From an uncultured Ectothiorhodospiraceae bacterium (GTDB lineage: Bacteria; Pseudomonadota; Gammaproteobacteria; S012-40): a stretch of 64,000 nucleotides of DNA. Shown here piece by piece: positions 51,907-62,670 of this stretch. The stretch covers positions 1 through 64,000 of the forward strand of contig CALZJE010000012.1 of the NCBI GenBank assembly GCA_945787715.1, in the 5' to 3' direction. The notes beneath the pieces are model-generated. The model saw only the letters and a program-made list of their open reading frames with translations. It was not told the origin of the DNA and made no database searches. Position 1 is the first letter of the stretch; every line of letters begins with the position of its first letter. A program made the position numbers and the translations under genes.

Positions 51907-52015
51907 CTTTTCTGATATCACGCATTAAAAACGGCAAGCCAGAATAACTGCTTTTCCTCAATTATTTCGAATCTATTCCAACGTTTTATACAAGAGACTG
52001 CACATACCCCATGGA

Positions 52016-55000
52016 TCAACTGCTTGTTCTAGGTTTAACTTCATTTTCCATTTTACGCTCCTTTTCTACCGACACCCAACCAAAGTCGCTAAAAATACTG
52101 AACATCGCTGGAACGACAAGTAACACCAAAATTGTTGAAGCCAACAAACCAAATACAATACTCGTCGCCAATGGTATCAACACTTGTGCTTGTAAACTTT
52201 TCTCCAATAACAACGGCATGAGTCCAGCAATTGTGGTAACTGATGTTAACAAAATTGCGCGAAAACGTTCTCGGCTTGCAAGCTTTGCTGCTTCTGGAAT
52301 TAGATGCCCTTCGCGTACTCGCAGTTTTAAAAACTCCACTAACAATATTGAGTCATTAACGACAATACCTGCCAATGAAACAGCCCCCATCATGCTTGGC
52401 ATTGATAAATCCAACCCCATGACAACATGCCCCCATACGACACCAATCATCGCCAGGGGAATCGCTATCATCACAGCAAAGGGTTCCAAATAGCTACGAA
52501 ACTGAAAACTCAACAAAATGTAAATTACCACAATACCAATTAAAAACCCTCGCATCATAGAAGCACCAGTTTCAGAAGACTCGGCGGCTTGCCCCTCAGT
52601 GATAACATCGACGTTCGGATATTTTTGTTGCAACTCTGGAATATAGTTTGTTTGTGTATCGTTAATGACTTGTTGAGCATTAGCATAACGTGTATCAACA
52701 TCACCCGAAACAGTTACAGTACGTTGCCCGTCAATGCGGGTAATTTTGGAATAACCTCGCTCAACATCAACGTAGGTTATCGCTGACAGTGGTATTTGAT
52801 CACCGGCAGGCGTCATAATTCGATAGGCTAAAAGATCTTCCAGGCTATTTTTGTCAATATCCTGGATTGACACATTGATTTCATACGACTCTACGCCTAC
52901 TTGCACTTCATCTGCAACAGAACCAAAAAAACCGGCACGCAATTGAGTTGCAATGGTTGCGGCATCTACACCAATAGCCATACTGCCATCACGCAGGCGT
53001 AGGCGAATTTCTTCTTTACCGGGACGAAGATCATCATCAAGGTCAACAACACCACGATAGTGTTGCATCCATTTTTGCAAATCGATAGAGGCTGCCTTCA
53101 GTTCTTTTAAGTCAGCGCCACGCAAGCGTATATCAATCGCTCGGCCGGCTGGCCCCAGTGTCGGCTCTTTAAAACTCAAACTGATGACATCAGGAATGTT
53201 ACCAGTTGCATCCCGCCATGCTTGTAAAAAATCATCCAGATTACCGCTACGCTCTTCAGCTGTTAACAAATCTGCAGTCACTGTTGCAACGTGCGAACCT
53301 GTTTCATTTGCATCTTGATTCAGGTTATATCGTATTGAAATTTTTTCAATAAGAGATTTTCCCTCAGGTTGAAACGGGGTGAAATTTGTATCAACCTCTT
53401 CCAGTGCTACTGTGAGCTTATCAACCACCGCTTCAGTGCGCCAAAGTGGTGTACCTTGTGGTAACAAAATCCGCGCTTCTATAGTATCTCCCTCAATTTC
53501 AGGGAAAGCTAAAAATTTCAGGTGGCCACCGGCCAGCATACCAATCGTCCCAAGAAAAATGGCAACAACCAACCCAATAAACAAATAGCGCCAGTGGATT
53601 ACTCCATCGATTAAACGGCCTAACATTTGATGACGAAGCCACTCAACACCGGCATCAAATTTCTCCCGAAACTGGCTGGTTTTGTCCTTTTCGTGGTGAG
53701 CTAATGCATGTCCTAAATGGCTGGGTAAAATCCAAAATGCCTCGATCAGACTTACAGCTAAAACAGAAATTAGCACCACGGGCAATACTTTTAACACCGC
53801 ACCTATATCGCCACTTAAAAACGCCAACGGAAAAAAGATAGCGGTAGTGGTCAGGAATGAAGATATGACGCCCGGCATAACTTGTCGTGTACCATCCACC
53901 GCCGCTTGTAGTGCCGACTTGCCTTTGCGTAGGTGAGTTGCAATATTTTCAGCGATTACAATTGCATCATCCATCAACAAGCCGAGACCAATCAACAATG
54001 CCACCATGGTAATCATGTTGATCGACATACCTAACAAAGACATAATAAACATGCCGCCAAGAAACGAGACCGGCAAACCCATCGCAACCCAAAAGGCAAA
54101 ACGCAATCGAAAAAATAGCCACATCACCAGGAACACCAGAACCAGCCCCTGCAAGCCATTTTTCAATAACATCTGCAAGCGATCCTGTACAATAGTCGAC
54201 ATATCCTGAGTTAAAGTAAAATTTACATCCGGCGGTGCCTGTTGTTGCTCACGGGCAACGAAGTCTTTAACCTGGGCAACAACATCTAGTGTATCTTCTT
54301 CCTTGGTTTTGGTGATTTGTAATATAGCGGCACGTTCTCCATTGAAAAACGTTTTTTCCTCGTCCATTTCAAAGCGATCGGATATGGTAGCAATGTCACC
54401 CAATCTTACCTCTCCACCACTTTCACCAGCGGCAACAACTATCAACTCTTCTAATTGCTGAGCCGTACGCCTTTGATCAGTAAAACGAATTAAGAATTCT
54501 TTATTCGCTGTTGTTATATCCCCAGCTGGCAGATCAACACTTTGACGCTGTATAGCACTGGCCAAATCATTCACACTTAATCCATGTCTTAACAACGAGC
54601 TTATGGATACTTTGACTTGCAGTTGGTGTTGTGAAAAGCCAGTAATCGTCACTTGCGATACTTTCGGTAACTCTTTTATGCGGCTTTTTAATTGTTCCGC
54701 ATAAGCTTTCAAATCACTCACCGACATGGGGCCAGTTACCGCGATCGAAACGACCTGATCCATTCTGCCTAATTGACGAATAATGGGGGTCTCTACTTCC
54801 TCAGGAAATTCACTGATCGCATCCACTTCAGTTTTTACATCATCCAGAAATCGTGAAAAATCTGCTTTTTCTGTCATTCTGGCCACCGCAATGGCAATAT
54901 TTTCCAAAGCCTGGCAGCGAACTTCTTCCACACCACTAATGCCGTCAACCGCGTCTTCTAAACGTAAACAAACAGCTTGTTCAACATCTTCCGCACTGGC

Positions 55001-55153
55001 ACCGGGATAAACTGCTCTTATCTCAATTTCTTTTGCTGAAAAATCCGGAAATGTTTCCCGTTTTAATGAGGAAGCACCAACGAATCCAATAACGATCAAA
55101 AACAACATTAATAAGTTAGCAGCGGTGGGATGATTGGCAAAGTAGCGAATCAT
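52016..55153 (-). CDS. RND-family efflux transporter permease subunit
   Basis: 1045 aa AcrB-like: FADVSAKE-type N-terminus FPDFSAKEIEIRAVYPGASAEDVEQAV, GLLMDDAIVIAENI, SLAGIVVNDSILLVEF. Confidence 0.95.
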   Translation of the reverse strand: MIRYFANHPTAANLLMLFLIVIGFVGASSLKRETFPDFSAKEIEIRAVYPGASAEDVEQAVCLRLEDAVDGISGVEEVRCQALENIAIAVARMTEKADFSRFLDDVKTEVDAISEFPEEVETPIIRQLGRMDQVVSIAVTGPMSVSDLKAYAEQLKSRIKELPKVSQVTITGFSQHQLQVKVSISSLLRHGLSVNDLASAIQRQSVDLPAGDITTANKEFLIRFTDQRRTAQQLEELIVVAAGESGGEVRLGDIATISDRFEMDEEKTFFNGERAAILQITKTKEEDTLDVVAQVKDFVAREQQQAPPDVNFTLTQDMSTIVQDRLQMLLKNGLQGLVLVFLVMWLFFRLRFAFWVAMGLPVSFLGGMFIMSLLGMSINMITMVALLIGLGLLMDDAIVIAENIATHLRKGKSALQAAVDGTRQVMPGVISSFLTTTAIFFPLAFLSGDIGAVLKVLPVVLISVLAVSLIEAFWILPSHLGHALAHHEKDKTSQFREKFDAGVEWLRHQMLGRLIDGVIHWRYLFIGLVVAIFLGTIGMLAGGHLKFLAFPEIEGDTIEARILLPQGTPLWRTEAVVDKLTVALEEVDTNFTPFQPEGKSLIEKISIRYNLNQDANETGSHVATVTADLLTAEERSGNLDDFLQAWRDATGNIPDVISLSFKEPTLGPAGRAIDIRLRGADLKELKAASIDLQKWMQHYRGVVDLDDDLRPGKEEIRLRLRDGSMAIGVDAATIATQLRAGFFGSVADEVQVGVESYEINVSIQDIDKNSLEDLLAYRIMTPAGDQIPLSAITYVDVERGYSKITRIDGQRTVTVSGDVDTRYANAQQVINDTQTNYIPELQQKYPNVDVITEGQAAESSETGASMMRGFLIGIVVIYILLSFQFRSYLEPFAVMIAIPLAMIGVVWGHVVMGLDLSMPSMMGAVSLAGIVVNDSILLVEFLKLRVREGHLIPEAAKLASRERFRAILLTSVTTIAGLMPLLLEKSLQAQVLIPLATSIVFGLLASTILVLLVVPAMFSIFSDFGWVSVEKERKMENEVKPRTSS

Positions 55154-56541
55154 AAGGGCGACCTTTTATCGAGTGGATTAGCTGCTTGTTTAAGCAACGC
55201 TAATGCTTCCTCATCGATCATGGGCAACAAAAGCATGCCTTTAATGGCGGGAATTAATTGAGAAATAACAATTTTATCCCCTGGGATTAGGCCACTTTCA
55301 ATAACGGTGTAATCACTGTTCTTAATTCCCGCGCTCACCTTACGAAATTCCATACGATTTTCGGAATTCACCAAATAGACCTTATCCTCATGCAATGCAT
55401 CACCAGGCACAACCAATTTTCCCGGCCTTGGTTTACCGGAAATTTTGACATCCACAAATAAGCCCTTGCTGAGCGGCGGACGTATGCCAGGTTGCGTATT
55501 TAAATAGGGATTAAGTACTTCTACAATCACACCGATTGTTCGAGTGCGTGGGTCCATGCCTTCGCTAATTCGAACAACCTTTGCTGGCCAGCTAACATCG
55601 AGACCATCTCTGTTTAAGCTAACTTCCGCAGTTAAACCAAGCAGCTCACCAATTTTTTGACTGCCAATGCTATTAATATCAATTTTTGGCACTCCATGTA
55701 ATAAACCGGCCATGCGCCCCATAGGTACCTGTACTTCAATCTCTGCTTTTTCTATTCCATCTACCGTAACTAAAACGTCACCTTGTCGGGCAAATTGTAG
55801 AATTTCTGTATTACTTTGCACTACTCTGCCATTAAAGGGCATGACTAATGTTGTACGCTCCAAATTCAATTTTGCACCGGCAAGTTGCGACTGCAGGTGC
55901 CTAACTTCTGCATTCAAGCGTTGTTTTTCTACAGGATAAAGATTAATCGCATTTCGCAAATTTTGCACACTTTGCTGCTGCGCTAATACACTACGTTGTT
56001 CTCGCTCAAAATCTGAAGCGGTAACACTGCCATCTGAGCGTAATCGCCGTTTTCGTTCTAATTCTGCCTGACCAATTTTCAACGCGCTTTCTTCTATTTT
56101 TATCGATGCCAGGGAATTTTTTTCACGCACGGCTATATCTGCAAGTTGTGCTTTAGTTGCTTCAATGGTTGTTTGTGCCTGGTTAACGGCCAATTCATAA
56201 TCGCTGGGGTCGATTTTTAAAAGCACTGTGCCAACTGGAATCATTGCGCCATTTTTAAGATCAGGATTAATCTCTATGATCTTGCCGCTCACTTGTGCAA
56301 CACCTTTCCACACTTTACTTGGCGCTACATTTCCGTGCCCGTGATACATCGGCATGACCGTTAGACGTGGCACTTCAATAATACGTACAGCATGTGATTT
56401 TTCTTCTACTTGAATTATCTCAGGCTCTGATTTATTTTTAACAAGTAAAAAAAAAATAAAAATGCCAATAAGAATTGCGGGTAAAATTAACCAACTTCGT
56501 TTTTGAAGTTTCTGCATGATTGTTACTTTCCTTATTGGCAA
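55150..56541 (-). CDS. RND efflux periplasmic adaptor (membrane fusion) protein
   Basis: GHGNVAPSKVWKGVAQVSGKIIEINPDLKNGAMIPVGTVLLKIDPSDYELAVNQAQTTIEATKAQL; 4-nt ATGA overlap with the permease. True start may be the internal MQKLQKRSW. Confidence 0.93.
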   Translation of the reverse strand: MPIRKVTIMQKLQKRSWLILPAILIGIFIFFLLVKNKSEPEIIQVEEKSHAVRIIEVPRLTVMPMYHGHGNVAPSKVWKGVAQVSGKIIEINPDLKNGAMIPVGTVLLKIDPSDYELAVNQAQTTIEATKAQLADIAVREKNSLASIKIEESALKIGQAELERKRRLRSDGSVTASDFEREQRSVLAQQQSVQNLRNAINLYPVEKQRLNAEVRHLQSQLAGAKLNLERTTLVMPFNGRVVQSNTEILQFARQGDVLVTVDGIEKAEIEVQVPMGRMAGLLHGVPKIDINSIGSQKIGELLGLTAEVSLNRDGLDVSWPAKVVRISEGMDPRTRTIGVIVEVLNPYLNTQPGIRPPLSKGLFVDVKISGKPRPGKLVVPGDALHEDKVYLVNSENRMEFRKVSAGIKNSDYTVIESGLIPGDKIVISQLIPAIKGMLLLPMIDEEALALLKQAANPLDKRSPL

Positions 56542-56589
56542 CTATATATTTATCATTGTAGCGAAGTTCTTTATGTATTTCCTACTTCA

Positions 56590-57366
56590 TCAACCGAATT
56601 GTACTGATCGTTTACTGAATATCTCATATTCAAACCCTTCGATGGGAAAACTTACTCCATCATTTTGCGCTGCTCCAGCTGCAATCAATAACGGACGGAA
56701 ATGTTCTGGCATCGGATGATTACGTTTGGCTTGAGGTGCTTTTTGTTCCCAATTTAAAAGCGCATCAATGTCGTTTGTTAGCAGTGCCTTTTTTATCCAT
56801 TCATCAAACTCCTGTGCCCAATTTGCAGGCTCCCCGTTTGCACGTGGATTCCATTCCTGCAAATTATGCGTCAATGTACCATTGCCTGTAATCAACACAC
56901 CTTGTTCACGCAATGGTGATAATTTTTGACCGAGTTCATACAAATCCTGATTTGATAATGTATAAGGCATCGTCATTTGTAAAACTGGAATATCTGCGGC
57001 GGGCCACATGTGTAAAAAAGGCACCCAAACGCCGTGATCTAATCCACGATCTGTCATCAATAACTGATAGCTGTCGTGTAATAATTGCGCAACAGGATCG
57101 ACTAAATCTACTGCACCCGGCGCTGCATATTGAATATCATAAAGTGCTTGGGGGAATCCGAAAAAATCATACACCAACTTGCTATGTTCCAGCGTTTCAC
57201 CGAAGGCCAAAGTTTCCGTTTCCCAGTGCGCGGAAAAAACCAGAATAGCTTTTGGCCTGGGCAAGCTTTCCCCCCAGACCATTAGCTCTTTTCCCTTCTC
57301 ACTATCCACAGCCGACATTGGCGAACCATGAGAGACAAATAACACGGGAATTTTTTTAGCTGTCAT
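56590..57366 (-). CDS. DODA-type/LigB-like extradiol dioxygenase (YgiD-like)
   Basis: VLFVSHGSPMSAVDSEKG, ILVFSAHWETETL, GLDHGVWVPFLHMWPAADIPVLQMTM, ITGNGTLTHNLQEW. Confidence 0.92.
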   Translation of the reverse strand: MTAKKIPVLFVSHGSPMSAVDSEKGKELMVWGESLPRPKAILVFSAHWETETLAFGETLEHSKLVYDFFGFPQALYDIQYAAPGAVDLVDPVAQLLHDSYQLLMTDRGLDHGVWVPFLHMWPAADIPVLQMTMPYTLSNQDLYELGQKLSPLREQGVLITGNGTLTHNLQEWNPRANGEPANWAQEFDEWIKKALLTNDIDALLNWEQKAPQAKRNHPMPEHFRPLLIAAGAAQNDGVSFPIEGFEYEIFSKRSVQFG

Positions 57367-57531
57367 ATTATTTCTCCTTCAGTACCAATTAATTCAGTCA
57401 TGTTTGCTCTCCTTTGATTTGTCTTACTTGATAACTAACTATAGGCATAGTATCGAATGTTTTACTGAAAATGATAATACGTTATATTTAGAAGTCACTG
57501 TTTTTATATGCGAACAATAGGATATATCAAA

Positions 57532-58422
57532 ATGGATCTGAACCAGTTACTCATTTTTGCTAAAGTTGCTGAAAATCAAAGCTTTACTAAAGCCGCGGCA
57601 GAACTGCACATGGAAAAATCCACCGTTAGCAATAAGATTTCTCAACTTGAATCGCGATTGGGGGTACGTTTACTAAACCGAACCACTCGCTCAGTAACAT
57701 TAACCGAAGCGGGTGCAGGCTATTATCAATATTGCCAACAGATTGTGGAGAGCGCAGCGGAAGCCGACCAATTTGCATCTAATCTTGGAGATGAGGCCGT
57801 TGGTTTGCTACGAGTTTCTGTATCTATGGATTTTGGACAACTTTTCATTCGAAATTTAATAAAACCGTTTTTGAAAGCAAATCCCAAAGTAGAGCTTGAG
57901 CTGATACTAGAAAATCGTTTGGTTGATTTGGTTCGAGAGAGAATTGACTTAGCGTTAAGAATAGGTCGAGGATCTTTAGGTGATTCTAGTTTAATTGCAA
58001 AAAAAATATTGAATGCGGAAATAGGTGTATATGCCTCCCCCGAATATATCAATCAACACGGCGAGCTAAAGAGTATTAAAGAACTTAGTCAATTTGAATT
58101 TATTGAATTTACCATGGGTGAAACATTTTCAATACCAATTAAAAAAGCAGATGTGACGTATCAATTCGAACCAAAAGGTCGACTAAAAGTTAATGATATG
58201 ATTGCAGCAAAGGAAGCGGCAAGATCCAGCTTAGGTATGGTAATTCTGCCAACTGTTATCGCAAATGAAGAAATTAGAAATAAACAACTCATACCTGCTT
58301 TAACAGATTGCCAATTTCCTACTTTCTCTTTGTATGCAGTGTATCCTAGTCGACAATGGATACCTGCCAAGCTAAAAGTATTTTTACAATATTTAGATCA
58401 CATTGATGAATATTTACCATGA
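57532..58422 (+). CDS. LysR-family transcriptional regulator
   Basis: MDLNQLLIFAKVAENQSFTKAAAELHMEKSTVSNKISQLESRLGVRLLNRTTRSVTLTEAG; divergent from the dioxygenase gene. Confidence 0.95.
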   Translation: MDLNQLLIFAKVAENQSFTKAAAELHMEKSTVSNKISQLESRLGVRLLNRTTRSVTLTEAGAGYYQYCQQIVESAAEADQFASNLGDEAVGLLRVSVSMDFGQLFIRNLIKPFLKANPKVELELILENRLVDLVRERIDLALRIGRGSLGDSSLIAKKILNAEIGVYASPEYINQHGELKSIKELSQFEFIEFTMGETFSIPIKKADVTYQFEPKGRLKVNDMIAAKEAARSSLGMVILPTVIANEEIRNKQLIPALTDCQFPTFSLYAVYPSRQWIPAKLKVFLQYLDHIDEYLP

Positions 58423-58514
58423 TTTTAACACTTTATTAGTTGCATATCTTATTAAAAATAACTTTACGGATTACTAATTTCAATCGCATCGTTAGCTAAA
58501 ATTCTTCCCATCAT

Positions 58515-58727
58515 TTATTTCTCCAAAGCTAATTCTGCTTCTTTTTTTAAACCAAATTTTCTCATCAGCCAAGCTGGTGGGCAGAAACCTGTAAATGAAC
58601 TTTGAAGACAGTTAAATCCAATAAAAAGTGTAAACCAGGTCCAATAAGGATGATGGAACAGAGCCAACAAAGATGTGAGCATGACCATGATTCCCCCAAA
58701 CGCAAATAGTGCTCGTTCTACAGACAT
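58515..58727 (-). CDS. DUF2892-like two-TM protein
   Basis: MSVERALFAFGGIMVMLTSLLALFHHPYWTWFTLFIGFNCLQSSFTGFCPPAWLMRKFG. Confidence 0.85.
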   Translation of the reverse strand: MSVERALFAFGGIMVMLTSLLALFHHPYWTWFTLFIGFNCLQSSFTGFCPPAWLMRKFGLKKEAELALEK

Positions 58728-58787
58728 AACATCTTCTCCAGTTAGTATCTTTTATTGAAATAGTTAGACTAATTTCTATTCATCCGG

Positions 58788-58815
58788 AATCAACAATCAA
58801 CAATCAACAATCAAC
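58788..58815. repeat. Four tandem copies of the 7-mer AATCAAC
   Basis: AATCAAC x4, overlapping the 3' end of the exported-protein CDS at 58804-59109. Confidence 0.85.
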
Positions 58816-59109
58816 TGAGTTGATGTGCACATTATCATCATGGCTTTTAAAGTTGGGAAAATCCGTCCCAAGCTCAGCAATTAATCGTAATCGATGGGAT
58901 AGCGGCGGCTCTTCGTGATTTGCAACGCGTTCGGCAACTGCAATGATGTCAGCATATTCCTCTTTCATAATGTGTCCGACAAGCTTTGACATATCAAGTT
59001 CGATACGTTGCATGACTTCCTTGAAGTTTTTCGGATCTTCAGCAAAAGCAGGTGTTATTGAAAAAACAAGTGCAAGTAAAAATAGAAAATAATTCAATCT
59101 GAGTTTCAT
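58804..59109 (-). CDS. Hypothetical exported protein
   Basis: From internal Met: MKLRLNYFLFLLALVFSITPAFAEDPKNFKEVMQRIELDMSKLVGHIMKEEYADIIAVAERVANHEEP; helical, signal peptide. Confidence 0.65.
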   Translation of the reverse strand: MKLRLNYFLFLLALVFSITPAFAEDPKNFKEVMQRIELDMSKLVGHIMKEEYADIIAVAERVANHEEPPLSHRLRLIAELGTDFPNFKSHDDNVHINSVDC

Positions 59110-59479
59110 GGATTCTACCTCCAAGTAGATAAGGAAAAATATCTTTGCCAATTTCTATCAGTAACAAAATTAAATATTCTATTAACTTTTGTTTAATAAC
59201 AGATCAGTGTTAAAAAACACATTCTTAACGAATAATCTCAGCGAAAAAACGCGGCGCATGTTTTTGTTAGCACTACCAACCCAATTCAGCCACTACACTA
59301 GCAACCATTTATGAAAGATCTGGGTATGGAGTAGTGTTTTCATGCTCGCGCCCACTTTATTTAATTTCGTTGCAATTATTATCGAATATGCACAACTGAA
59401 AGTAAATGCGGTAAATATGAACATCACCTGTGCATAATATGCAAAAATAAGCTACGATTTAGTCAAATTAGGAGGGAAA

Positions 59480-60391
59480 ATGGACCTATTAAACAGTATC
59501 GAGCTATTTGTGAAAACCATCGATGAGGGAAATTTCTCAAAGGTGGGACGTCAGCTACATATGGCACCATCTTCAATCTCACGTAAAATAAACACCCTGG
59601 AAGCAGAGCTGGGAGTGCGCCTGCTGCAACGAACCACCCGCAACATAAGCCTGACCGAGGCCGGGCAAGTCTATTATGAGCTGGTCAGCAAAATTCTTAA
59701 TGACCTGAATGAAGCACAAATGGCGATCACTCAATTACAAGCAACTCCCAAAGGTACACTGAGAATCAACGTTGCTATTCCATTTGGTGAACGTAATATT
59801 ACTCCTCTCTTACCTGAATTTCTGGCAATGTATCCTGAATTAAAAATTGATCTAACACTAGAAGATCGCGCTATTGACCTGATAGAAGAACGTGTTGATC
59901 TATCAATTCGTATCGGCCCATTGAGTGATTCTTCAGTTGTTGCGAGGAAATTGGAAGAGAATCAATTTGTGGTTTGCGGAAGTCCACAGTATTTTGAATC
60001 GCATGGACAACCAACTGCACCAAATGAACTATCTCATCACAATTGTATCATCAATAATAATATAAACAGCGGTAATATCTGGCAGTTTAAAAAGGGCGCT
60101 TCAATAGAAAATATTTCCGTTAAAGGTAACCTCAAAGCTAACACCGGTGGTGTCTTATATAATGCCATGTTATCGCATCTTGGGATTGCGGCGTTGCCAA
60201 CATGGTATGTAGGAGAAGATATTAAACAAGGTAGATTACAAAGAACACTAGCAGATTATGAGATCAATCTTCCTGCTATGGCCGATAGCGCAATTTACGC
60301 ATTATATCCAGCAGGGCAATATTTGCCGCCGAAGGTTAGAGTGTTTATCGATTATTTAATTGGGAAGTTATCGGCAGCCAATGAAAAATGA
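59480..60391 (+). CDS. LysR-family transcriptional regulator
   Basis: MDLLNSIELFVKTIDEGNFSKVGRQLHMAPSSISRKINTLEAELGVRLLQRTTRNISLTEAG. Confidence 0.95.
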   Translation: MDLLNSIELFVKTIDEGNFSKVGRQLHMAPSSISRKINTLEAELGVRLLQRTTRNISLTEAGQVYYELVSKILNDLNEAQMAITQLQATPKGTLRINVAIPFGERNITPLLPEFLAMYPELKIDLTLEDRAIDLIEERVDLSIRIGPLSDSSVVARKLEENQFVVCGSPQYFESHGQPTAPNELSHHNCIINNNINSGNIWQFKKGASIENISVKGNLKANTGGVLYNAMLSHLGIAALPTWYVGEDIKQGRLQRTLADYEINLPAMADSAIYALYPAGQYLPPKVRVFIDYLIGKLSAANEK

Positions 60392-60792
60392 ATATGCAAT
60401 GCGTGTTTATTTAAAAATAATCCACATTCATTCTTCCTCACTAAAACTAAAATTATTTCAACAATTTTTTCTTATAAACATTAGAAATACAACTCCCATC
60501 CCAAACGTAAGATAGATGCTGTCCTTAATGAAGAACGCTTACAGCGGGAGGCCACAGCACTGCAATACTCTCCCTGGATTTCTAACAGAGCGATAGACAA
60601 TTCCCCATGAATTAATCTCTTTCATTTCCCAGCTAAAGGTTTGGTCAAATGACAAATCATTGGAATCATGCAACTCACTATAACTGTTACTACGAATATA
60701 CTGAGTTCACGTTACTGGAACAAAGAAAGGATTAAAAACTGTGAAGGAGAGGATAAGACCACCCCGCCCTCACAAAATAAAGCACAATATGG

Positions 60793-61467
60793 CTAACGCC
60801 AACGCTTAGGAGTCACCCTTCGTTCCAACAGAACTGTGAGATAGGCACCGTCTGTAGCATCATAATGACCATGATCACCATGCAGAGTAGTGTGCGTAGG
60901 ATCGCCCCACACCTGCGCATCATCGCTGCCATGCACCCAGATGTTAAAGTGATCCAGCTTGCGATCAGCAGTGAACATTACCCAACGTACGGCATCGCCC
61001 ACCTGTAGGGCATCTGTCAGATCAGATTCATTAGGCAGTTGCCACATGATAACTTTGTTATTAATACCGTTACCGTCATGATCATCAAATCCGTCCATAG
61101 CTCTTCCATGAAACATACTTTTTGTAAATCCTCGGTGACCGTTACGGCTCACTACTCCGTTGCTAATATCAGTGATCACAACATCGTCACGCAAGGTATC
61201 AACGCCGAACTGGAAAAGCTGCTCGTCGTCATTGAGCGACAACCCTCCGGCTGGATAAAAGGTGTTGGTCTGCCAATCAAAAACACCGTGATTGGATTCA
61301 GTAGCGACATTTTCGGCGATGGGGCCTACATTGGTAAGATTTAATATGAGATAAGTATAAGTACCGGTTGAATGGTCTTTAAAATAAACAACCTTAAACT
61401 CTGCATAGGGCAGTGCAATAGCCGTAGATTGATAAAGTAGTGCAAACAAAAGCAGTAGTTTTTTCAT
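60793..61467 (-). CDS. Hypothetical exported protein
   Basis: Internal Met MKKLLLLFALLYQSTAIALPYAEFK signal peptide; Asp/His-rich segment HGRAMDGFDDHDGNGINNKV; no family recognised. Confidence 0.65.
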   Translation of the reverse strand: MKKLLLLFALLYQSTAIALPYAEFKVVYFKDHSTGTYTYLILNLTNVGPIAENVATESNHGVFDWQTNTFYPAGGLSLNDDEQLFQFGVDTLRDDVVITDISNGVVSRNGHRGFTKSMFHGRAMDGFDDHDGNGINNKVIMWQLPNESDLTDALQVGDAVRWVMFTADRKLDHFNIWVHGSDDAQVWGDPTHTTLHGDHGHYDATDGAYLTVLLERRVTPKRWR

Positions 61468-61807
61468 GATATTTCTCCCCAAGTTCATTAGTAAAGCGAT
61501 GCCACCATAACAAGTGTAGCTAGTTAATAAAGAGAAACAAGGAAAAATACATAGTGATATTTTTGCAGAGTTAATAGGTGTGTATCAGGAGTGGCTGGAA
61601 AAACATGATATAAATAACTGATATAAATCTGTCACCGAGAAATTTACTTTTTAATTAGTCCATTGCATAAAAGCCTATGAACTGGAAGCTGAACAGCACA
61701 TTCATACTTGTAGCGGTTAACACCAACTTATCAAGATCTTGACTCGTGCATGGTAATATAAAATACATTAAGCTCATGAAGTAACAATATTTCAATTTCG
61801 CTCAAAT

Positions 61808-62623
61808 TTACCTTGTTCTCATCAACTTCATCACACTCCCAGTATCCACCCTTACCCCACGCCACAAATAAAACGACTCTGCCGCTTGTTCAATCAACAT
61901 CCCCAAGCCATCCCACGCCTGCTTCGCTCCACATTTTTTTGCATGAGCCATAAACACTGTATCGTTTTCTCCATACATCATGTCGTAACAATAGGCACCT
62001 TTATAAATTGAGTCCACGATGGGAGGTAACTCACCACTTAAACTGGCGGCAGTTCCATTGATGATTAAGTCAAATGATTGTTCACTTGCATCATCAAATG
62101 AGACACCGGTAATATTACCTTCATCCGCAAACAGTTCTGCAAGTTCAACCGCTTTACTTACTGTTCGGTTTGCGATAGTTATACTTGTTGGATTCTCTTT
62201 TAATAACGGACCAAGTACACCTCGTACTGCGCCACCTGCCCCCAGAATTAAAACGCGCTTCCCTTTAAGGTCAAAACCCAAATTGCTTGTAATATCTCTG
62301 ACTAGGCCTACACCGTCAGTGTTATCGCCAATGAACTCTCCATTGTCATTAACAATGATTGTGTTTACCGCTCCAGCTTTTTCAGCATTAGGATTGCGTT
62401 TACTGACAAAATCCCAGGCGTCTTGTTTGAAAGGTACCGTAACATTTAATCCTTTGCCGCTTAGATTGACAAACTCTTTAACTGCTTCTGCGAATTTTCC
62501 TTCATCAGCGAGCACAGCTATGTATTCAATATCCTGATTCGTCTGCTTTGCAAATTCTGTATGAATGAGGGGTGATTTGCTGTGGGAGATGGGGTTGCCG
62601 AAAACTGCATATTTGTCTGTCAT
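61808..62623 (-). CDS. aroE: Shikimate dehydrogenase
   Basis: YAVFGNPISHSKSPLIHTEFAKQTNQ, GLNVTVPFKQDAW, NTDGVGLVRDI, VLILGAGGAVRGVLGPL. Confidence 0.95.
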   Translation of the reverse strand: MTDKYAVFGNPISHSKSPLIHTEFAKQTNQDIEYIAVLADEGKFAEAVKEFVNLSGKGLNVTVPFKQDAWDFVSKRNPNAEKAGAVNTIIVNDNGEFIGDNTDGVGLVRDITSNLGFDLKGKRVLILGAGGAVRGVLGPLLKENPTSITIANRTVSKAVELAELFADEGNITGVSFDDASEQSFDLIINGTAASLSGELPPIVDSIYKGAYCYDMMYGENDTVFMAHAKKCGAKQAWDGLGMLIEQAAESFYLWRGVRVDTGSVMKLMRTR

Positions 62624-62670
62624 TATTCAAACCAAACTATTGCTAATTTTAATATTTAGATTATACGGTG

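Noticed and set aside
52011-52493. 160-aa plus-strand ORF
   Set aside because: Antisense to the RND permease C-terminus.
58788-58815. Four AATCAAC repeats as a phase-variation switch
   Set aside because: The 7-bp unit is not a multiple of 3, but the CDS enters the repeat and meets TGA within the first two units (GTT GAT TGT TGA), so adding units does not alter the product and only loss to one copy would. Listed as a repeat only.
62019-62537. 172-aa plus-strand ORF
   Set aside because: Antisense to aroE, which has clear family motifs; no recognisable domain and low-complexity Ser/Pro composition.
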